Positions 54,326-64,000 of a DNA stretch of 64,000 nucleotides are shown here, piece by piece. The notes below the pieces were generated by a model, which saw only the letters and a program-made list of their open reading frames with translations, ran no database searches and had not been told where the DNA came from. The position numbers and the translations under genes were made by a program. The stretch's first letter is position 1. Each line of letters opens with the position of its first letter. Source of the DNA: Solihabitans fulvus (GTDB lineage Bacteria; Actinomycetota; Actinomycetes; Mycobacteriales; Pseudonocardiaceae); NCBI RefSeq assembly GCF_008386585.1, contig NZ_VUOB01000022.1:62001-126000 (forward strand), in the 5' to 3' direction.

Positions 54326-54574
54326 TCAGGGGCGGGGACGCTTCTGTCGAGGCCGGGCCCGCCCGCCGCGACGACGGAGCCGGAACAGCTCCAACGCCCG
54401 GCCGATGCCGTGCCCGTACAGCGCCCTGACCTCGTCGGGGCGCGCCTGCTCCAGGAACTCCTCAACCTCGTCCTCCTGCACCGCCACATGCCGGAGACGA
54501 GCTTCGACGCGCTCCATGAAGAGCGCGAAGAACATGATCACGATCGGTACGACGATGACGAGCCAGGCAGTCAT
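54326..54574 (-). CDS. Small single-pass membrane protein (Rv3675-like)
   Basis: An 82-aa protein: one N-terminal helix ([18 protein letters not shown]), then a charged helical tail ([20 protein letters not shown]) and a basic C-terminus. Its place between crp and nth corresponds to the small membrane gene Rv3675 in M. tuberculosis. ATG 54574 has a weak ribosome site. Function unknown. Confidence 0.75.
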   Translation of the reverse strand: MTAWLVIVVPIVIMFFALFMERVEARLRHVAVQEDEVEEFLEQARPDEVRALYGHGIGRALELFRLRRRGGRARPRQKRPRP

Positions 54575-54646
54575 GATGTTCCGATCTTTGCGCACGCGCG
54601 TTTCGCCCGCACGCGCGGGGGTAGGTGAACACGTTCCGCACGCCCG

Positions 54647-54660
54647 TAGTCTTGACTTCG
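54647..54660 (+). promoter_or_regulatory. Leaderless-type -10 box at nth
   Basis: TAGTCT (54647-54652) ends 7 nt before GTG 54660, with GTGAAC as a possible -35 at 54625. No Shine-Dalgarno precedes the GTG, so a leaderless nth mRNA is likely. Confidence 0.5.
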
Positions 54661-55469
54661 TGCCTCCAGCGACGCGTCGCCCCGCTCCTGACCCGGCCGC
54701 GCGTCTGCGGGCGTCTCTCACGAAGGAGACCAGGCTAGGACTGGTCCGCCGCGCACGCAGGATGACACGCGCGCTCGCCGAGGGATTTCCCGGCGCGCAC
54801 TGCGAACTCGACTTCAGCACGCCACTCGAACTCGTCGTCGCGACCGTGCTGTCCGCCCAGTGCACCGACAAGCGGGTCAACGAGGTCACCCCCGCGCTGT
54901 TTGCGAAGTACCGGACGGCCAAGGACTACGCGGGCGCTGACCGCACCGAGCTGGAGGAGCTGATCCGGCCGACCGGGTTCTACCGGAACAAGGCCACCTC
55001 GCTGCTCGGCCTCGGCGCCGCGCTGGTCGAGCGGTTCGACGGCGAGGTCCCCGGCAGGCTGGAAGACCTGGTGACCCTGCCGGGGATCGGCCGCAAGACC
55101 GCCAACGTCGTGCTCGGCGACGCCTTCGGTGTGCCGGGCATCACCGTGGACACGCACTTCGGCCGCCTGGTGCGCCGCTGGGGCTGGACCGCCGAGGAGG
55201 ACCCGGTCAAGGTCGAGCACGCCATCGGCGAGCTGATCCCGCGCAAGGAGTGGACCCTGCTCTCGCACCGGGTGATCTTCCACGGCCGGCGCGTCTGCCA
55301 CGCCAGGAAGCCGGCCTGCGGGGCGTGCTTCCTGGCCAAGGAGTGCCCGTCCTTCGGCACCGGCCCGGTCGACCCGCAGGAGGCCGCGAAGCTGGTCAAG
55401 GGCGAGGAGACCGACCACCTGCTGGCCTTCGCCGAGCAGGTGCGGGCCGGCGGGGGCGCGACACGGTGA
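54660..55469 (+). CDS. nth: Endonuclease III
   Basis: A 269-aa DNA glycosylase/AP lyase removing oxidised pyrimidines. The helix-hairpin-helix with catalytic Lys is [14 protein letters not shown], the catalytic Asp is in VDTHFGRLV, and the 4Fe-4S ligands are [17 protein letters not shown] (C-x6-C-x2-C-x5-C). The start GTG 54660 is leaderless-like; the conserved region begins about 20 residues later, so the N-terminus is slightly uncertain. It is the first gene of an operon with a thioredoxin-like and a NUDIX gene. Confidence 0.95.
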   Translation: MPPATRRPAPDPAARLRASLTKETRLGLVRRARRMTRALAEGFPGAHCELDFSTPLELVVATVLSAQCTDKRVNEVTPALFAKYRTAKDYAGADRTELEELIRPTGFYRNKATSLLGLGAALVERFDGEVPGRLEDLVTLPGIGRKTANVVLGDAFGVPGITVDTHFGRLVRRWGWTAEEDPVKVEHAIGELIPRKEWTLLSHRVIFHGRRVCHARKPACGACFLAKECPSFGTGPVDPQEAAKLVKGEETDHLLAFAEQVRAGGGATR

Positions 55470-56086
55470 GCGGCCGGGTCCGATGGGCGTTGGTCGTCCT
55501 CGTGCTGGCCGTGGCCGCCGCGGTGGCGCTGTGGCCGCGCGGCGGGGACTCGCCCGCCGCGTCGCGGCCCGCCGCGACCACCCCGGCCCCCGACCTCGCC
55601 GCGATCAGGAGCACGGCGGCGCTGCGGCCGTGCCCGCAGCCCCAGCCTGCTGCGACCGCCCCGACCGGGGTCGCCGGGCTGCGGACCAGCTGCCTCGGCG
55701 ACGGCGGCCAGCTCGACGTCGGCGCGGCGCTCGCCGGCCGACCGACGCTGGTCAACCTGTGGGCCACCTGGTGCTTGCCGTGCAAGGACGAGCTGCCGGT
55801 GCTGGAGGCCTACGCGAGCCAGCCCGGAGCGATCGCGGTGCTCGGCGTCGCGCAGCAGAGCAGGGCCGACGACGCCCTCGGCCTGCTGACCAGGCTCGGC
55901 GTCCGGCTGCCCTCGGTGTTCGACGCCGACGGCAGCGTCGGCAGGGCGCTGCACGCCCCGCCGTCGCTGCCGGCCAGCTTCCTCGTGCACGCCGACGGGA
56001 CCGTCCAGCGGATCACCGACCCGTTGCTGTTCACCTCCGCCGAGCTGGTGCGGCAGACCGTCAGCAAGTACCTGGGGGCAGGATGA
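55466..56086 (+). CDS. Thioredoxin-like TlpA-family protein (Rv3673-like)
   Basis: A 206-aa membrane-anchored thiol oxidoreductase. An N-terminal helix ([16 protein letters not shown]) is followed by an Ala/Pro linker and a thioredoxin fold with active site [18 protein letters not shown] (CxxC). GTG 55466 overlaps the nth stop as GTGA. The domain faces outside, where it would reduce or oxidise disulfides. Two further cysteines (LRPCPQ and RTSCLG) precede the active site. Confidence 0.92.
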   Translation: MSGRVRWALVVLVLAVAAAVALWPRGGDSPAASRPAATTPAPDLAAIRSTAALRPCPQPQPAATAPTGVAGLRTSCLGDGGQLDVGAALAGRPTLVNLWATWCLPCKDELPVLEAYASQPGAIAVLGVAQQSRADDALGLLTRLGVRLPSVFDADGSVGRALHAPPSLPASFLVHADGTVQRITDPLLFTSAELVRQTVSKYLGAG

Positions 56087-56790
56087 GCGTTCACCAAGGA
56101 TGGCGACCCGAGACGGTGTCCGCAGGGCCGCTGGTCGACCCGGCGGACACGCCGGACTGGCTGCGCGGGCTGGTCGAGGCCACCGCTGGGCTGGACGCCG
56201 CCGCGTTCACCAGGCTCTCGCCGCCGCCGGACGGGAGCAGCAGGGCCGCCGCCGTGCTGATGCTGCTCGGCGAGTCCGACGGCGCGGACGGGCCGGACAT
56301 CCTGCTGCTGCGCAGGGCCGACACGCTCGGCTCGCACCCAGGGCAGGTGGCCTTCCCCGGCGGGGCGGCCGACCCGGCCGACGACGGCCCGATCGCGACG
56401 GCGTTACGCGAGGCCGAAGAGGAGACCGGGGTGCTGCCGACCGGGGTGCGGCCGGTGGCCCTGCTGCCCGAGCTGTACGTGCCGCCGTCGGGCTTCCTGG
56501 TCACCCCGGTCCTCGGCCAGTGGGTCGAGCCGTGCCCGGTGCGGCCGGTCGACCAGGCGGAGACCGCCGCGGTGGCCAGGGTGCCGATCAGCTACCTCGC
56601 CGACCCGGCCAACCGCTTCAAGGTGCGGCATCCCTCCGGCTTCCTCGGGCCGGCGTTCGGCGTGCCGGGCATGCTGGTGTGGGGGTTCACCGCCGGCCTG
56701 CTCACGGGGCTGCTCGCCCTCGGCGGTTGGGAACGGCCGTGGGATGCCACCGATGTGCGCGATCTTGACGTAGCGTTGCGGGCCACGTGA
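56083..56790 (+). CDS. NUDIX coenzyme A pyrophosphatase-like protein (Rv3672-like)
   Basis: A 235-aa NUDIX hydrolase. The region LGSHPGQVAFPGGAADPADDG with the Nudix box ALREAEEETGV (GX5EX7REUXEEXGU) and the preceding LLLRRADTLGSHPGQ match the CoA-diphosphatase signature. It overlaps the thioredoxin gene by ATGA. A role in CoA turnover is inferred from the motif. Confidence 0.92.
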   Translation: MSVHQGWRPETVSAGPLVDPADTPDWLRGLVEATAGLDAAAFTRLSPPPDGSSRAAAVLMLLGESDGADGPDILLLRRADTLGSHPGQVAFPGGAADPADDGPIATALREAEEETGVLPTGVRPVALLPELYVPPSGFLVTPVLGQWVEPCPVRPVDQAETAAVARVPISYLADPANRFKVRHPSGFLGPAFGVPGMLVWGFTAGLLTGLLALGGWERPWDATDVRDLDVALRAT

Positions 56791-56815
56791 GCCGCCGAAC
56801 GCGGAGGTAGCAGGG

Positions 56816-58012
56816 GTGAACTGGGTAGACCTGCTGGTGGTGGCCCTTGCGGTGCTCGCGGCGGTCTCCGGGGCCCGCCAGGGCATGGTCACCGCGCTGC
56901 CGGCGTTCGCCGGTGTGCTGCTCGGCGCGGTGCTCGGCATCCGGTTGGCGCCGCTGGTGGTCGAGCAGTTCAGCAACCAGACGACCAAGGTCGCCTTCGC
57001 GGTGGCCATCGTCGTGCTGCTCGTCGCGCTCGGCGAGACGCTCGGCGTGTACGTGGGCAGGTCGATCAAGCAGCGCGTCGACGCGACCCGGCTGCGCGGC
57101 GTGGACAACGCGCTCGGCGCGGTGGTGCAGGGCGCCGTCGTGTTCGCCGTCGCCTGGCTGATCGCGCTGCCGCTGACCACCGTCGCGGGCCTGCCTGGGC
57201 TCGCCTCGGCGATCCGCGGCTCGACCGTGCTCGGCGCGGTCAACGACGTCATGCCGCAGTCGGCGCGCAACCTCTCGGAGGAACTGAAGAACCTGCTGGA
57301 CGTGTCCGGCTTCCCCGCCGCCGTCGACCCGTTCAGCAAGACGCCGATCCGCAGCGCGGAGCCACCCGACCCGGCGCTGCTCAACAGCCCGGTGGCGCAG
57401 CAGTTGCAGGCGAGCGTGCTGAAGATCCGGGGCAGGGCGCCGTCCTGCTCGCGGGCGCTGGAGGGCTCCGGGTTCGTGGTCGCGCCGGAGCGGGTGCTGA
57501 CCAACGCGCACGTGGTGGCCGGCACCAGCGAGGTCGCGGTCGAGGTCGGGCGCGGACAGCTCGACGCGACGGTCGTCTACTACAACCCGGACGTCGACAT
57601 CGCGATCCTCGCGGTGCCCGACCTGAGCGCGCCGGTGCTGGCGTTCCGCCAGCAGGACGCGAGCCCCGGCCAGGACGGCATCGTGCTCGGCTATCCGCTG
57701 GACGGTCCGTACACGGTGTCCCCCGCGCGGGTCCGCGAGCGGTTCCAGCTGTCCGGGCCGGACATCTACGACTCGAAGAAGGTGCGCCGCGACGTCTACA
57801 CCGTGCGGGCGACGGTGCGCAGCGGCAACTCCGGCGGCCCGCTGGTCGACCCGACCAGCGACCCGAAGGGCCAGGTGCTCGGGGTGGTGTTCGGCGCGGC
57901 GGTCGACGACCCGGAGACGGGTTTCGCGTTGACGGGCAGCCAGGTCAGGGACTACGTCGCGAGGGCGAGCGGCTACGACCACAAGGTGACGACGGGCGTC
58001 TGCACCGGCTGA
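56816..58012 (+). CDS. marP: Membrane-anchored serine protease MarP
   Basis: A 398-aa protein. Four N-terminal helices form a CvpA-like domain (VDLLVVALAVLAAVSGARQG; VVLLVALGETLGVYVG). The periplasmic chymotrypsin-like protease has catalytic His in LTNAHVVAGTSEV, Asp in NPDVDIAILAVP and Ser in RSGNSGGPLVDP. A cysteine pair (APSCSRAL and GVCTG) may form the regulatory disulfide described for MarP. In M. tuberculosis MarP is needed for acid tolerance and acts on cell-wall hydrolases. GTG 56816 lies 25 bp after the NUDIX gene. Confidence 0.95.
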   Translation: MNWVDLLVVALAVLAAVSGARQGMVTALPAFAGVLLGAVLGIRLAPLVVEQFSNQTTKVAFAVAIVVLLVALGETLGVYVGRSIKQRVDATRLRGVDNALGAVVQGAVVFAVAWLIALPLTTVAGLPGLASAIRGSTVLGAVNDVMPQSARNLSEELKNLLDVSGFPAAVDPFSKTPIRSAEPPDPALLNSPVAQQLQASVLKIRGRAPSCSRALEGSGFVVAPERVLTNAHVVAGTSEVAVEVGRGQLDATVVYYNPDVDIAILAVPDLSAPVLAFRQQDASPGQDGIVLGYPLDGPYTVSPARVRERFQLSGPDIYDSKKVRRDVYTVRATVRSGNSGGPLVDPTSDPKGQVLGVVFGAAVDDPETGFALTGSQVRDYVARASGYDHKVTTGVCTG

Positions 58013-58027
58013 TCCGGGACGCGCGTT

Positions 58028-58975
58028 CTAGTACGGCCGGTGGTCCGGCTCGCCGTGCGCGAGGAACTCGATGAGCGTGCGCGTGGTGGTGTGCGGGGCT
58101 TCCTGGTGCGGGAAGTGCCCGACGCCGTCCAGGTAGCGGTGTTCGGAGCGCGGGCCGAGCCAGTTCGCCGAGGCCTGCGCGGTGGACAGCAGCATCACCG
58201 GGTCGTCGGCGCCGTGCAGTTGCAGCACCGGGACGTCGAGCCGCCGGTCGACCGCCTCGGCGAAGCGCCTGCCGTCGCCGCGCAGCTGGGACCGCGCCGC
58301 CCAGCGGTAGTACTCGAGCGCGCTGTGCGCGACACCTGGCACGAGCATGGCCGCGCGGTTGCGCCGGACCGCCTCGTCGAAGCCGGGCACGACCGTCCAC
58401 TTAGGACCTGACCAGGTTCGCAGCAGCCGCTCGACGTTCGCCGCGCCGTCCCTGGTGAGCCAGCGTTCCGGGGCAAGCGGAAGCTGGAACCGGAACACGT
58501 GCCCCGCGGCGCGGCCCTGGCCGCGCGGGTGCCGGCGGATCGCCCTGCGCAGCGCGAGCGGGTGCGGCGCGGAGATCGCCGACACCGACCGGACGACCCT
58601 GGGGTGCATGGCGCCGACCGTCCACGCGAGCAGCCCGCCCCAGGCGTGCCCGACCAGGTCGGCCCGCCGTTCGCCGAGCGCCTTCACCAGCCCGGCCACG
58701 TCCCCGGCCAGCGTCCAGCCGTCGTAGCCGCGCGGTGGCTTGTCGGAGTCGCCGTACCCGCGCAGGTCGACGGCGACCGCCCGGTATCCCGCCTGCGCCA
58801 GCCCGGTCAGCTGGTGCCGCCAGGACCACCAGAACTCGGGAAAACCGTGCAGCAGCAACACCAACGGGCCGTCGCCGAGCTCGGCGACGTGCAGCCGGAT
58901 GCCGTTGGCCGAGACGTCGCGGTGCGTCCACGGACCGCTGACGCGCACGGTCGAGGGATCCGGCGGTGGCGTCAC
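58028..58975 (-). CDS. EphE-like alpha/beta hydrolase with Ala at the nucleophile position
   Basis: A 315-aa epoxide-hydrolase-family protein. The oxyanion/HGFP motif is LLLHGFPEFWWSWRHQL and the acid Asp and His are in HGADDPVMLLS and VGHFPHQEAP. The nucleophile elbow reads LVGHAWGGLLAWT, where active epoxide hydrolases have GHDWGG. The Asp nucleophile is thus replaced by Ala, so hydrolase activity is doubtful. GTG 58975 is chosen; GTG 59008 is possible. It is convergent with marP, as ephE is in mycobacteria. Confidence 0.86.
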   Translation of the reverse strand: MTPPPDPSTVRVSGPWTHRDVSANGIRLHVAELGDGPLVLLLHGFPEFWWSWRHQLTGLAQAGYRAVAVDLRGYGDSDKPPRGYDGWTLAGDVAGLVKALGERRADLVGHAWGGLLAWTVGAMHPRVVRSVSAISAPHPLALRRAIRRHPRGQGRAAGHVFRFQLPLAPERWLTRDGAANVERLLRTWSGPKWTVVPGFDEAVRRNRAAMLVPGVAHSALEYYRWAARSQLRGDGRRFAEAVDRRLDVPVLQLHGADDPVMLLSTAQASANWLGPRSEHRYLDGVGHFPHQEAPHTTTRTLIEFLAHGEPDHRPY

Positions 58976-59033
58976 CACCTTCTCGGAGTTTCGTTCCCGC
59001 CGCCGCACTGCGGTACTGATGCGCCCGCCCGAC

Positions 59034-59537
59034 CTAGTAGGCGGGGTGCTCGTCGGCGCGCTGGTCGCGGTGTCGGAGCGCGGCAGCGGTGTCCTGGAGT
59101 GTGCTGATGGTTCGCTGAGGCGCGCGGATCTTCTTCAGCTTGCGCACGCCTAGGAACACGAACAGCACCACCATGGCGAGCATCAGGCCCCACACGATGA
59201 GGAACGAGAAGAACTCGTTCAGCCCGAGCGCGTGGATGCCCTGCGCCAGCATGAAGAAGAAGAAGAACAGGCTGAACAGGCCGATCGTCAGCGCGACGAT
59301 GAAGTACAGGCTGCCCTTGATGCCCTTCTTGATCTCGCCGGTGACTTCCTGCTTGGCGAGTTCCACCTCGGCCCTGATCAGCGTCGACACGTGCGTGGTC
59401 GCGTCGCGGACCAGGCCGCCGATGGAGGACTCGCCCGCGACGCGCGCGGCACCGTCCTCGGTCAGCGGAATCGACGGGACTGGTGGCAGCCCGGCACCCC
59501 CACGGCTGCCGTTGGCGTTCTGCTGGGCGCTCGTCAC
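59034..59537 (-). CDS. Phage-holin-family/DUF1469-like membrane protein (Rv3669-like)
   Basis: A 167-aa protein. Residues about 45-75 are an amphipathic helix (LIRAEVELAKQEVTGEIKKG), a hallmark of the actinobacterial DUF1469/holin_3-like family, followed by two helices (LYFIVALTIGLFSLFFFFFM; FFSFLIVWGLMLAMVVLFVF) and a basic tail. GTG 59537 is chosen; a longer frame to 59585 exists. In the same strand as the EphE-like gene, 59 bp upstream. Despite the family name no lysis role is implied. Confidence 0.85.
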   Translation of the reverse strand: MTSAQQNANGSRGGAGLPPVPSIPLTEDGAARVAGESSIGGLVRDATTHVSTLIRAEVELAKQEVTGEIKKGIKGSLYFIVALTIGLFSLFFFFFMLAQGIHALGLNEFFSFLIVWGLMLAMVVLFVFLGVRKLKKIRAPQRTISTLQDTAAALRHRDQRADEHPAY

Positions 59538-59615
59538 CGGGTCATCGTGCCATGTGGCCAGATCCGAGGCTGGCCGACCGGCCACAACCGGTGCGTGTGC
59601 CGCGCCACCGCACTC

Positions 59616-60830
<1,215 letters not shown>

Positions 60831-60836
60831 GACCAA

Positions 60837-60900
60837 CTCCCGGGGTCGGGTACATGACGATCCTCATGCCGACCAGACTTCCCGGCTCACCTTGACGCGA
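60837..60900 (-). promoter_or_regulatory. Structured nhaA leader, possible ion-sensing riboswitch
   Basis: On the minus strand GGTGAGCCGGGAAGTCTGGT then CGGC forms a GCCG/CGGC stem, followed by an ATGA-gGATCg-TCAT hairpin, between a TATTAA -10-like box (60902-60907) and the start codon. RNA motifs upstream of nhaA are known (nhaA-I/II, lithium riboswitches). Match to one of those cannot be confirmed here. Confidence 0.45.
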
Positions 60901-60907
60901 TCTTAAT

Positions 60908-61242
60908 AGCTCGAACGGGGGACGTCCATTCCTTAGCTGTGCGAATGGTCTCAGCGGCGGTCGCGGTCGCCCGTCGGACGGCCTTCCCGCCGCGGCTTCC
61001 GGCGGACACCGCCATCCGTGGGAAGTCGCGGCGGGAGACGCCCCCAGACCCCAGCTCCCCCTGGTCCGCTCGCACCGCGAGCCCAGCAGGGGAAAGGGAA
61101 CCCGCGACAGGTCGGCTGCCGCTTACGGCTCGACGGACGCAATGCCACTGGTTGACGCCGGGGTCCGGAGCATCGGCCGCATCCATCGTCCTCCGCCGAG
61201 TGTGGCCGGGGCAGAGCTGTTCGGGTGGTCGAACCGCTCAGC
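60908..61242. other. Intergenic region, about 335 bp
   Basis: Between the nhaA promoter and the end of the GAF-ANTAR gene. It contains GC-rich inverted repeats but no convincing coding frame. A plus-strand segment with GAACCCG, GACAGGTC and GCCACTG looks riboswitch-like in pieces, but the motif order fits no family and no gene follows it on that strand. Confidence 0.5.
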
Positions 61243-62010
61243 TCAGTCAGTGCGGGGTCGAATACGCCGCTCGAATGGATTTCGGCTCGGTCCGAGTTCG
61301 TCTGCCGCGTCGAGATCGCGCACGATCTCGGCCGCGACTTCGGTCAGTCGGCGGTTGTTTCTTCGACAGTATCCGCGTAGCGCGGTGAACGCCACATCCA
61401 TGTCAATACCGAAACGTTCGGTCAGGATTCCCTTCGCCTGTTCGATCAGCACTCGACTGTCCAGCGCCCGCTGCAACTGCCGGCCGATCGTCGCCTGCCG
61501 GTGCACGGCGCGCCGCTGGAGCAGGCTGATGGTGACGACGTCGGAGAGGGCGGTCGCGATCCGGATCGTCTCCCCGTCGGGCTGGCCCTGCCCCGTCCCG
61601 AACAGCGTGAGCGCGCCGATGCCCTGGTCACGCCGCCGCAGCGGCAGCACGTCGACGGAGCTGAAGCCGTGCGCCAGCGCGGCGGAGGCGAACCGGGGCC
61701 AGCGCCCGAGCGAGGCGGGCAGGTCGCGCACCGTCAGGCGCTCGCCGGTCCGGTGGCACTCCAGGCTCGGGCTCCGTCGCTGCTGCGCGGCCATCAGCCC
61801 GCGCACGTCGGAACCGTCGCGGGACACCCCGGCGGTGTGCAGCGCTCCGGCGTGATCGACGAGCAGCAGTCCGGCCGCCGGCACCGCAAGCTGCTCGACG
61901 CAGCGGGCCGCCACCAGCCGGATAAAACCAACCTGATCGAAATCGTCGACCAGTGTGTCGGCGAGCTCGACGAATGTCTTGGTCAAGCTGTCGAAAGCGC
62001 CGTCGTTCAC
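61243..62010 (-). CDS. GAF-ANTAR RNA-binding antiterminator-like regulator
   Basis: A 255-aa protein. The GAF domain spans residues about 15-165 (VAARCVEQLAVPAAGLLLVD; GALTLFGTGQGQPDGE). The ANTAR domain at the C-terminus is SRVLIEQAKGILTERFGIDM and CRRNNRRLTEVAAEIV, an RNA-binding three-helix bundle that binds terminators. GTG 62010 has GGAGCG directly upstream; longer frames are Cys/Arg-rich and unlikely. Sensor ligand and RNA target unknown. It is monocistronic. Confidence 0.92.
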   Translation of the reverse strand: MNDGAFDSLTKTFVELADTLVDDFDQVGFIRLVAARCVEQLAVPAAGLLLVDHAGALHTAGVSRDGSDVRGLMAAQQRRSPSLECHRTGERLTVRDLPASLGRWPRFASAALAHGFSSVDVLPLRRRDQGIGALTLFGTGQGQPDGETIRIATALSDVVTISLLQRRAVHRQATIGRQLQRALDSRVLIEQAKGILTERFGIDMDVAFTALRGYCRRNNRRLTEVAAEIVRDLDAADELGPSRNPFERRIRPRTD

Positions 62011-62141
62011 CGCTCCAACATACGGCCGGCGACAATGCGGTGACACATCGTCCCGCCCAGAAAACCGGGGCGAGCGACAAATGGAGCAGGGAAATGTTCT
62101 GTTCGGCGCACTATTCGACGCGACCGGGCAATCGGAATAAT

Positions 62142-62193
62142 CGCGCGGGGGTGGGATTTCGCCGAGCCCTAGGCGAAATCCCACCCCCGCGCG
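62142..62193. terminator. 22-bp perfect terminator hairpin after acs
   Basis: 62142-62163 and 62172-62193 are exactly complementary, loop 8 nt, 8 bp beyond the acs stop. It is the longest perfect hairpin in the window. It stops acs transcripts before the GAF-ANTAR gene on the same strand. Confidence 0.92.
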
Positions 62194-62200
62194 GAAACGC

Positions 62201-64000
62201 TCAGTCCTCCGAGGCGCTCGTGTTCAGGCCGCTGGAGATGAGGTCCATCACCGAGGAGTCCGCGAGCGTGGTGACGTCGCCGACCTGCCGGTTCTCCGCC
62301 ACGTCGCGCAGCAGCCGCCGCATGATCTTGCCCGAGCGGGTCTTGGGCAGCTCGGGCACGACCATGATCTGCCTCGGCTTGGCGATCGGGCCGATCTCCT
62401 TGGCCACGTGGTCGCGCAGCGCCTTGATCGCCTCGGCGCCCTTGGCCTGGTCCTGCGCGACGCCGCCGCGCAGGATCACGAACGCGACGATGCCCTGGCC
62501 GGTGGTCGGGTCGGTCGCGCCGACCACGGCGGCCTCGGCGACGGTCGGGTGCGACACGAGCGCCGACTCCACCTCGGTGGTGGAGATCCGGTGCCCGGAC
62601 ACGTTCATCACGTCGTCGACGCGGCCGAGCAGCCAGATGTCGCCGTCGGCGTCGTACTTGGCGCCGTCGCCGGCGAAGTAGAAGCCCTGCGCGGCGAACC
62701 GCGACCAGTACGTCTCGCGGTAGCGCTGCTCGTCGCCCCAGATCCCGCGCAGCATCGCGGGCCACGGCTCGTCCAGCACGAGGTAGCCACCGCCGCCGGC
62801 CGGCACCTCGGCGCCGGTGTCGTCGACGACCTTGGCCCCGATGCCGGGCAACGGCCGCTGCGCGGAGCCGGGCTTGGCGGCGATCACGCCGGGCAGCGGC
62901 GAGATCATGATCGCGCCGGTCTCGGTCTGCCACCACGTGTCCACGATCGGCGCGCGGTTGCCGCCGATGTTCTCGCGGTACCAGATCCACGCCTCGGGGT
63001 TGATCGGCTCGCCGACGCTGCCGAGCACGCGCAGCGTGGACAGGTCGAACTTCGCGGGGATGTCGTTGCCCCACTTCATGAACGTGCGGATCGTCGTCGG
63101 CGCGGTGTAGTAGATCGACACGCCGTAGCGCTGCACGATCTCCCAGTGCCTGCCCTCGTGCGGGGTGTTCGGCGTGCCCTCGTAGACGACCTGCGTCACG
63201 CGGTTGGCCAGCGGGCCGTAGACGATGTAGCTGTGCCCGGTGACCCAGCCGATGTCGGCGGTGCACCAGTAGACGTCGGTGTCCGGCTTCAGGTCGAAGA
63301 CGTTGAAGTGGGTGTAGGCCGCCTGGGTCAGGTAGCCGCCCGAGGTGTGCAGGATGCCCTTGGGCTTACCCGTGGTGCCCGAGGTGTAGAGGATGAACAG
63401 CGGGTGCTCGGCGTCGAAGGACTCCGGCGCGTGCACGTCCGACTGCGCGTCGACCACGTCGTGCCACCACAGGTCGCGGCCTTCGGTCCACTCGACGTCG
63501 ATGCCGGTCCGCCGCACCACCAGCACGTTGCCGACCGACGGGGTCCTGCTGACCGCCTCGTCGACCGCGGCCTTGAGCGGCACCGCGCTGCCCCTGCGGA
63601 ACTGGCCGTCGCTGGTGATGACGAGCTTCGCCTCGGCGTCGTCGATCCTGGTGCGCAGCGCCTCGGCGGAGAAGCCGCCGAAGACCACGCTGTGCGGCAG
63701 GCCGAGCCTGGCGCAGGCCAGCATCGAGAAGATGGCCTCGGGGATCATCGGCAGGTAGATCGCGACCCGGTCGCCGGTGCGCAGGCCGAGCGAGACGAGG
63801 GCGTTGGCGGCCTTGGACACCTCGCGCTGGAGCTCCGCGTAGGTGATGGCGCGCTGGTCGCCCGGCTCGCCCTCCCAGTGGATGGCGACCTGGTCGCCGT
63901 GGCCGGACTCGACGTGCCGGTCGACGCAGTTGTACGCGACGTTCAGCCTGCCGCCGACGAACCACTTCGCGAACGGCGCGTCCGACCAGTCAAGGACCTG
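62201..64000 (-). CDS. acs: Acetyl-CoA synthetase (5' end beyond window)
   Basis: The frame continues to the right edge, giving at least 599 residues of an AMP-forming acetyl-CoA synthetase; about 50 N-terminal residues are missing. The start visible is [16 protein letters not shown]. The AMP-binding loop is [20 protein letters not shown], the substrate region has [15 protein letters not shown], and the C-terminal acetylatable Lys is in [15 protein letters not shown]. It activates acetate for central metabolism. The neighbourhood matches Rv3667 acs. Confidence 0.97.
   Translation of the reverse strand, partial: QVLDWSDAPFAKWFVGGRLNVAYNCVDRHVESGHGDQVAIHWEGEPGDQRAITYAELQREVSKAANALVSLGLRTGDRVAIYLPMIPEAIFSMLACARLGLPHSVVFGGFSAEALRTRIDDAEAKLVITSDGQFRRGSAVPLKAAVDEAVSRTPSVGNVLVVRRTGIDVEWTEGRDLWWHDVVDAQSDVHAPESFDAEHPLFILYTSGTTGKPKGILHTSGGYLTQAAYTHFNVFDLKPDTDVYWCTADIGWVTGHSYIVYGPLANRVTQVVYEGTPNTPHEGRHWEIVQRYGVSIYYTAPTTIRTFMKWGNDIPAKFDLSTLRVLGSVGEPINPEAWIWYRENIGGNRAPIVDTWWQTETGAIMISPLPGVIAAKPGSAQRPLPGIGAKVVDDTGAEVPAGGGGYLVLDEPWPAMLRGIWGDEQRYRETYWSRFAAQGFYFAGDGAKYDADGDIWLLGRVDDVMNVSGHRISTTEVESALVSHPTVAEAAVVGATDPTTGQGIVAFVILRGGVAQDQAKGAEAIKALRDHVAKEIGPIAKPRQIMVVPELPKTRSGKIMRRLLRDVAENRQVGDVTTLADSSVMDLISSGLNTSASED

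Noticed and set aside
61100..61160. Cobalamin riboswitch or c-di-AMP riboswitch
   Set aside because: Fragments such as GCCACTG and GAACCCG occur, but the order and spacing of core motifs do not fit and no gene follows on that strand.

Overview
The window is high-GC actinobacterial DNA: third codon positions are almost all G or C, GTG starts are common, and gene content includes WhiB, Crp, PonA2, MarP and GAF-ANTAR proteins. The order of the right half matches the Mycobacterium tuberculosis Rv3667-Rv3683 block as I remember it, and ask-asd and leuA are also present. Tat export, a SARP regulator, an AviRa-type rRNA methyltransferase and TTA codons in two genes suggest a filamentous, antibiotic-producing actinomycete, most likely of the Pseudonocardiaceae (inference). 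No insertion sequence, prophage or CRISPR array was seen.

Left part (1-31.2 kb): a SARP/AfsR-like regulator runs off the left edge. A five-gene oligopeptide ABC importer follows (lipoprotein, two permeases, two ATPases), ending in a long perfect terminator hairpin. Next are a divergent TetR/DinB-type pair around a palindrome, a DedA protein, leuA with a Leu-codon leader peptide, two related small membrane proteins, kynureninase, a PIN-type toxin-antitoxin pair, a nitroreductase, a GT-C-like membrane protein and ask-asd. Then come a DUF2993 lipoprotein-like protein, an FGGY kinase, an AviRa-like methyltransferase, an MFS pump, an HSL-type esterase, a DCC protein, an FMN reductase, Dps, an S9 peptidase and a three-gene locus with an EspC-like type VII secretion protein.

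Middle part (31.2-53 kb): tRNA-Pro(CGG), a metallophosphoesterase, a GatB/YqeY protein, ponA2, whiB, the paired ArsA-like ATPases, a 51-aa DUF4177 gene, ridA, two unknown proteins, a repeat-containing helical protein with a TTA codon, an oxidoreductase, a NUDIX protein and a metallo-beta-lactamase fold protein. Then comes an accessory stretch (45.3-53 kb): a compact 41-codon transcription unit, an atypical tRNA-Pro(TGG), a second tRNA-like gene with an aberrant anticodon loop, an extra DnaN-like sliding clamp, a Tat-exported PHP hydrolase, about 470 bp of degenerate tandem repeats, a two-component system and an MFS transporter behind a palindrome.

Right part (53-64 kb): a candidate 6C-like RNA, crp, a small membrane protein, the translationally coupled nth-tlpA-nudix operon followed by marP, an EphE-like hydrolase whose nucleophile position is Ala, a holin-like membrane protein, nhaA with a structured leader, a GAF-ANTAR antiterminator and acs, cut by the right edge.

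The most unusual items are the AviRa homologue without visible orthosomycin genes, the extra sliding clamp beside two odd tRNA genes and a tiny orphan transcription unit, the candidate structured RNAs, and several in-frame and intergenic minisatellites.
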